Positions 7,356 through 10,345 of a DNA stretch of 10,345 nucleotides are shown here, piece by piece (the stretch's first letter is position 1; each line of letters begins with the position of its first letter). The DNA is from Spirochaetota bacterium (GTDB lineage: Bacteria > Spirochaetota > UBA4802 > UBA5550). A model generated the notes under the pieces. It saw only the letters and a list, made by a program, of their open reading frames with translations. It did no database searches and had not been told where the DNA came from. A program made the translations under genes and the position numbers. The stretch is taken from assembly GCA_022704585.1 (NCBI GenBank), contig JAKJGD010000034.1, positions 1 to 10,345 on the forward strand. The letters run 5' to 3'.

Positions 7356-7790
7356 ATGAAAAAGAAAATCATCATGCTGATCACCTTTGTTTCGGTCTTC
7401 GTTCTTGCCGTGTCACTGATGGCGGCCTACACATCGAAGCCTGACGAAGCTCTCGGTATCTGGCTTGTGCCAAAAGGCGACGCCAAGGTAACGATCATGA
7501 AGTGCGGGGAAACCATCTGCGGAAAAATCACATGGCTTAAAACGCCGGAGGACCTAGACACAAAGAACCCGGACCCGGCCAAGCGCAAGAACAAGATACT
7601 GGGAATGAGCATGCTCTGGGGCTTCTCGTTCAAGGCCAACGAGTGGGTCGGCGGACAGATATATGATCCCGATTCCGGAAATACCTATAAATGCAAAATG
7701 TGGATGATCAACGCCAACAAGTTGAACGTCAAGGGGTATGTCGGCATTCCCCTGTTCGGAAGATCGGAAGTCTGGACCAGGGTGAATTAA
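7356..7790 (+). CDS. DUF2147 family exported protein, 144 aa (first of a tandem pair)
   Basis: An N-terminal basic stretch MKKK and a hydrophobic core (to about residue 22) form a signal peptide, with probable cleavage near MAA at 22-24, so the product is predicted to be periplasmic or envelope-associated. The mature part fits DUF2147: LGIWLVPKGDAKVTI, GKITWLK, NPDPAKRKN, GGQIYDPDSGNTYKCKMW and the closing VWTRV. Function is unknown for the family, although some members are annotated as small beta-sheet, possibly lipocalin-like proteins. Cysteines 50, 55 and 113 are present in the mature chain. AGGAGA (7345-7350) lies 5 bases before the ATG. It is followed after 83 bases by a second DUF2147 gene, so the pair is probably transcribed together and ends at 8360-8392. 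Confidence 0.92.
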   Translation: MKKKIIMLITFVSVFVLAVSLMAAYTSKPDEALGIWLVPKGDAKVTIMKCGETICGKITWLKTPEDLDTKNPDPAKRKNKILGMSMLWGFSFKANEWVGGQIYDPDSGNTYKCKMWMINANKLNVKGYVGIPLFGRSEVWTRVN

Positions 7791-7810
7791 TTTTCACGAA
7801 TCGTGTATGC

Positions 7811-7843
7811 CAGGGGCCGTTGGTTCTTTAGATCGCGGCCCTG
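7811..7843 (+). repeat. Imperfect hairpin between the two DUF2147 genes
   Basis: CAGGGGCCG (7811-7819) can pair with CGGCCCTG (7836-7843) with one bulged G, enclosing a 16-base loop. There is no T-run after it, so it is not a standard terminator. It could be an RNA processing or stability element that lets the two genes be expressed at different levels. Evidence is weak. Confidence 0.3.
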
Positions 7844-7873
7844 AAAATTCAATTTACGGGAGGTAGGATTCTC

Positions 7874-8335
7874 ATGAAAAAAATTTTTACTGTAGCAGTA
7901 TTGCTCATGGCGACCGCGCTGTTCATCGGCGGTCCGGTGTCTGCCGAGGAAAAGCTTATTGGCACGTGGAAGACGATCGCCGATGAAGGACCGGACAAAG
8001 GAAAGGCAAAATCGTATCTGGACATATATGAGAGCGGCGGTGTCTATTTTGCGAAAATAAACAAGCTGTTACTGAAGCCGCAGGACACCAAGTGCGATAA
8101 ATGCGTGGGGGCGCTCAAGGACAAGCCCCTGATCGGTATGCATATCTTCTCCAACATGAAAAAAACGGGGAAAGTGGACAAGGATTTCGGAGAAGAATAT
8201 GCCGGCGGCAAGATCATGGACCCGGACAATGGTAAATACTATACCTGTAAAATTTGGGTCAAGGGCGACAAGCTTGTCGTTCGTGGTTACCTGGCCTTCT
8301 TTTACCGCACCCAGTACTGGTACAGGGTTAAATGA
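7874..8335 (+). CDS. DUF2147 family exported protein, 153 aa (second of a tandem pair)
   Basis: A clear signal peptide (MKKIF, hydrophobic core, cleavage after VSA at residue 24) precedes the DUF2147 signatures: LIGTWKTI, KAKSYLDIYE, the Cys pair CDKC (C74, C77), KDKPLIGMHIF, GGKIMDPDNGKYYTCKIW (C125), KLVVRGYL and the closing TQYWYRV. It shares the GGxIxDPDxGxxYxCKxW core with the preceding gene but is otherwise well diverged, so the duplication is old or the two copies differ in role. GGGAGG (7858-7863) lies 10 bases from the ATG, with AGGA (7865-7868) nearer. Probably periplasmic; function unknown. Confidence 0.95.
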   Translation: MKKIFTVAVLLMATALFIGGPVSAEEKLIGTWKTIADEGPDKGKAKSYLDIYESGGVYFAKINKLLLKPQDTKCDKCVGALKDKPLIGMHIFSNMKKTGKVDKDFGEEYAGGKIMDPDNGKYYTCKIWVKGDKLVVRGYLAFFYRTQYWYRVK

Positions 8336-8359
8336 CCGGCGCTAACCTGTCGGAATAAG

Positions 8360-8392
8360 AAAAAAGAGCATCCATCGGGATGCTCTTTTTTT
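8360..8392 (+). terminator. Rho-independent terminator after the DUF2147 pair, possibly bidirectional
   Basis: An 8-bp stem, GAGCATCC (8366-8373) with GGATGCTC (8378-8385) around ATCG, is followed by seven T and preceded by a run of A. The A-run reads as a T-run on the other strand, so the same hairpin may also stop the leftward coaX transcript, whose stop codon lies about 140 bases away. Confidence 0.93.
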
Positions 8393-8535
8393 ATTCGTTC
8401 ACCCGGATAGCGCCGGATTGTATCGATAGAATGAAGGATTATGCCATGAATGAACACGTGCTTTGTGGTGAATAACCGCCGTTTTTTTGATCAACGAAGA
8501 TACCGCCCCCGGCGCGCAACCGGAACAAAGAGAAA

Positions 8536-9309
8536 TCATGCGCCCGGAACGTTCATGTCATACACGATCTTGATCCCCTTCATAGCCAGGAGGGGGTCCA
8601 TTGTGTTCGCATGCGACAGGTGCGCGGTTACAACACCGGCGAAACCGCCGGTAAGGATCACATTGAAGCCCCTTCCGTATTCCCGCTCTATGCGCGCGAT
8701 TATCCCCTCTGCCAGCGAGAGCCAGCCATAAAAAAAGCCGGACTTGAGCGCGTTCACGGTGTCCCGCGCCACGAGGCGATCGGGCTTCTCGAAGGGAACC
8801 TCGGGCAGGCGTGACGCCCGGAGGGACAGGGAGCGGATCGCGGTATCGATCCCCGGGGCTATGATCCCGCCGTCAAACACTCCCCCTTCAAGGAGCACAC
8901 AGAACGTTACGGCAGTGCCGATGTCCACGACGATGCTTCCGCCGCCGTACTCTTCGAACGCGGCGGCCGCGTTCACGATCCGGTCCGTGCCCAGCTGTGA
9001 GGGGTCATCGTAGCGCAGTGAAAAATTAAGCCTGCTCCCGCAGGTGATCTCGTACGCGCGGACGCCGAACTCCCGTTCCGCCATGCCGCAATATGACCGG
9101 TTAACCTCGGGCGCCACGCTTGAAAAAGCGAGCCCTGTCACTTCCCGGGCCTCTCCATCCTTCAGGCCGCCCAGGACCTGCCCGGCAAGCTCTTCCGGCC
9201 CTGCTTGCTTCAAGGTCGGAAAGCGGAATACCCTTTCGGGCTCCGTCCGGTTCACATGATATATCCCAGCGGTTGTACTGGTATTGCCGATGTCGAATCC
9301 GAGTATCAT
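8536..9309 (-). CDS. coaX: Type III pantothenate kinase CoaX, 257 aa
   Basis: CoaX phosphorylates pantothenate to 4'-phosphopantothenate, the first committed step of coenzyme A synthesis, in the cytoplasm. It belongs to the ASKHA fold. The ATP phosphate-binding motif DIGNT is at residues 6-10, GTDR at 107-110 carries the proposed catalytic Asp109, VVDIGTA at 127-133 is the second phosphate motif, and GGIIAPG is at 147-153. The length matches the family's usual 250-260 residues. The ATG at 9309 is chosen because it puts DIGNT at the N-terminus and has GGAGAAG (minus strand of 9315-9321) 5 bases upstream; the frame stays open to an ATG at 9417, but that extension lies inside the upstream gene and shows no family similarity. 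The start overlaps the upstream stop codon as ATGA (9306-9309), which implies translational coupling. Type III kinases typically escape CoA feedback inhibition and require a monovalent cation; this is family knowledge. Confidence 0.95.
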   Translation of the reverse strand: MILGFDIGNTSTTAGIYHVNRTEPERVFRFPTLKQAGPEELAGQVLGGLKDGEAREVTGLAFSSVAPEVNRSYCGMAEREFGVRAYEITCGSRLNFSLRYDDPSQLGTDRIVNAAAAFEEYGGGSIVVDIGTAVTFCVLLEGGVFDGGIIAPGIDTAIRSLSLRASRLPEVPFEKPDRLVARDTVNALKSGFFYGWLSLAEGIIARIEREYGRGFNVILTGGFAGVVTAHLSHANTMDPLLAMKGIKIVYDMNVPGA

Positions 9310-10345
9310 CTGAGCTTCTCCAGGGCTTCCTGGCGCTTCTGCGCACGCGGAAGGTAGATCAGCCCTGTCCTGTTTTTCGGATCTATGAGAAGAAGCCGTT
9401 TCATCACGGCAATGCATCCCCGGTAGTCGCCCTTCTCGTACAGACCGACACCCTCCTTTTCGAGGGAGGCCATTTCCCCCTCAAGAAGCTTCCTGATTTT
9501 TTCCTCCTCCACCCGCGCCGCCCCCAGGTAAACCCCGGCTTCAGCAAGAAGAGGAAGCGCCTCAAAGTAACGCTTTTCGCCGGAAAGCACCGCCGCCCGG
9601 GCATAATCGTTTTCAGCTTTTCTTATCGCCCCGACCTTCTCCAGTGCAACCGCATTGTTGCGGTCCAGGGCGAGAACCTTTGCATAGTAATCCTTCGCCT
9701 CCTGGGTTTCCCCGGCTGCCAGCGCCCTTTCGGCCCGCGAGAGATACCAGTCGATGCTTCCTTCCGGTCCCACGGGAAGGAGGCTGCCGGTCTTTTCCAG
9801 CGGATTGAAGTTATACGCGAGGCCACCCACAACTGTAATGCCGTGCAGGGCCTTGCCGGAAAGAAATTCCAGTGTATAGTCGACGCCGAGGCGAAGCCTG
9901 AAGCCGCGCCCAACCGGGAAAAAAAAGCCGGCTTTTGCCAGGAACCCCGGCTTCAGGGATTTCACGTTGCGATCGGTTTTATCTGTATACAGGTGCAGGT
10001 ATGCCCCCCTGACCGACACGCCAATGTACGGGTGCAGCCATGGCGCCGCCGGATAATATGCCACCGGGCCCAGGCTTATCGAAACCGATTCTAAAAACGA
10101 GCTTCCGCTCTGTTTCATCGGATACCGCGCATACGCTACATCCAGCTCACCCATCAGGTACTTGACAATCCCGGGATTACCGTACATGAAGGAGCCCCCG
10201 ACGCGGTACGAGCCGCTGAGAATGCCGGAGTAATGCCCCATGGGGCTTGAGTACCCCGCCCCGATGCCGATGATGATATCGCCTGGATAGCTACTAATAA
10301 GCTCCTTTGAAGCTGCGGGACTGTGCAGGAAAATGAAAAATACAA
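9306..10345 (-). CDS. Outer-membrane beta-barrel protein with C-terminal TPR region (5' end beyond window)
   Basis: The frame continues to the right edge, so the ATG at 10241 is not the real start. Upstream of it lies a hydrophobic run and a signal-peptidase-like site (FFIFLHSPAAS then KE), then SSYPGDIIIGIGAGYSSPMG. The product is therefore exported and the first few residues are missing. Visible residues about 20-179 show short alternating beta-strands rich in Gly and aromatics (ISLGPVAYYP, GVSVRGAYLHLY, RLRLGVDYTLEF) ending ITVVGGLAYNF, a barrel-type last strand with terminal Phe. The remaining ~165 residues are helical, with TPR-like repeats (IDWYLSRAERALAAGETQEAKDYYAKVLALD in part; GVGLYEKGDYRGCIAVMKRLLLIDP in part). 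I infer a small barrel with a periplasmic TPR scaffold for protein binding. The gene overlaps coaX by 4 bases, though no functional link to CoA synthesis is apparent. The fold assignment is by pattern, not by family match. Confidence 0.75.
   Translation of the reverse strand, partial: VFFIFLHSPAASKELISSYPGDIIIGIGAGYSSPMGHYSGILSGSYRVGGSFMYGNPGIVKYLMGELDVAYARYPMKQSGSSFLESVSISLGPVAYYPAAPWLHPYIGVSVRGAYLHLYTDKTDRNVKSLKPGFLAKAGFFFPVGRGFRLRLGVDYTLEFLSGKALHGITVVGGLAYNFNPLEKTGSLLPVGPEGSIDWYLSRAERALAAGETQEAKDYYAKVLALDRNNAVALEKVGAIRKAENDYARAAVLSGEKRYFEALPLLAEAGVYLGAARVEEEKIRKLLEGEMASLEKEGVGLYEKGDYRGCIAVMKRLLLIDPKNRTGLIYLPRAQKRQEALEKLR

Noticed and set aside
9310..9417. Longer CoaX starting at 9417
   Set aside because: The extra 36 residues lie before the DIGNT motif, which family members have at their very N-terminus, and they come from the overlapping upstream gene.
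9120..10094. A 324-codon open frame on the + strand
   Set aside because: It is antisense to the coaX and barrel/TPR genes, both supported by motifs or fold pattern. Its translation shows no domain and it has no ribosome site; it is a shadow of GC-rich coding sequence.

Overview
The window (about 10.3 kb, moderately GC-rich genes separated by AT-rich spacers) comes from a bacterial chromosome, most likely a Gram-negative (diderm) one. Two exported DUF2147 proteins and a beta-barrel outer-membrane protein support a cell with a periplasm. A PAS/PP2C phosphatase of the SpoIIE/RsbU type, a PrsW-like membrane protein fused to a cyclic-nucleotide domain, a DsrE-like protein, CoaX and a thiolase together would fit Spirochaetota or a deltaproteobacterial (Desulfobacterota-like) lineage. 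There is no rRNA or other marker to decide, so the lineage is inference. I see no mobile element, CRISPR array, tRNA or rRNA gene.

Layout. Positions 1-1436 (+) hold the 3' part of a PAS-PAS-PP2C sensor phosphatase. It is broken near 885-893: the reading frame shifts and the segment that should carry the GDVxGHG metal-binding motif is absent. Next come a small unrecognised protein (1628-2005, possibly winged-helix) with an 18-bp near-palindrome just upstream, and an intact short-chain dehydrogenase (2132-2974). A convergent minus-strand pair follows. The upstream gene (5373-3403) encodes a 656-residue multidomain membrane protein: a PrsW-like intramembrane protease region, a second membrane segment, a degenerate PilZ-like domain, a cyclic-nucleotide-binding domain and a HTH-like tail. 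The downstream gene (3363-2995) encodes a DsrE-like protein. A 383-base AT-rich divergent spacer separates this pair from a thiolase (5757-7046) that has an extra segment of about 35 residues and a strong terminator. Two consecutive DUF2147 exported proteins (7356-7790 and 7874-8335) end at a second strong terminator. On the minus strand, an outer-membrane barrel/TPR protein (partial, running off the right edge) overlaps coaX, the type III pantothenate kinase gene, by ATGA.

How they fit together. Thiolase (acyl-CoA metabolism) and CoaX (first step of CoA synthesis) share CoA chemistry but lie in separate, oppositely oriented transcription units, so no joint pathway is claimed. The most unusual object is the PrsW/PilZ-like/cNMP/HTH fusion: its architecture suggests a membrane protein gated by a cytoplasmic nucleotide signal. 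Its first protease motif has only one of the two usual adjacent glutamates, and its PilZ-like region lacks the c-di-GMP-binding residues, so neither activity should be assumed.
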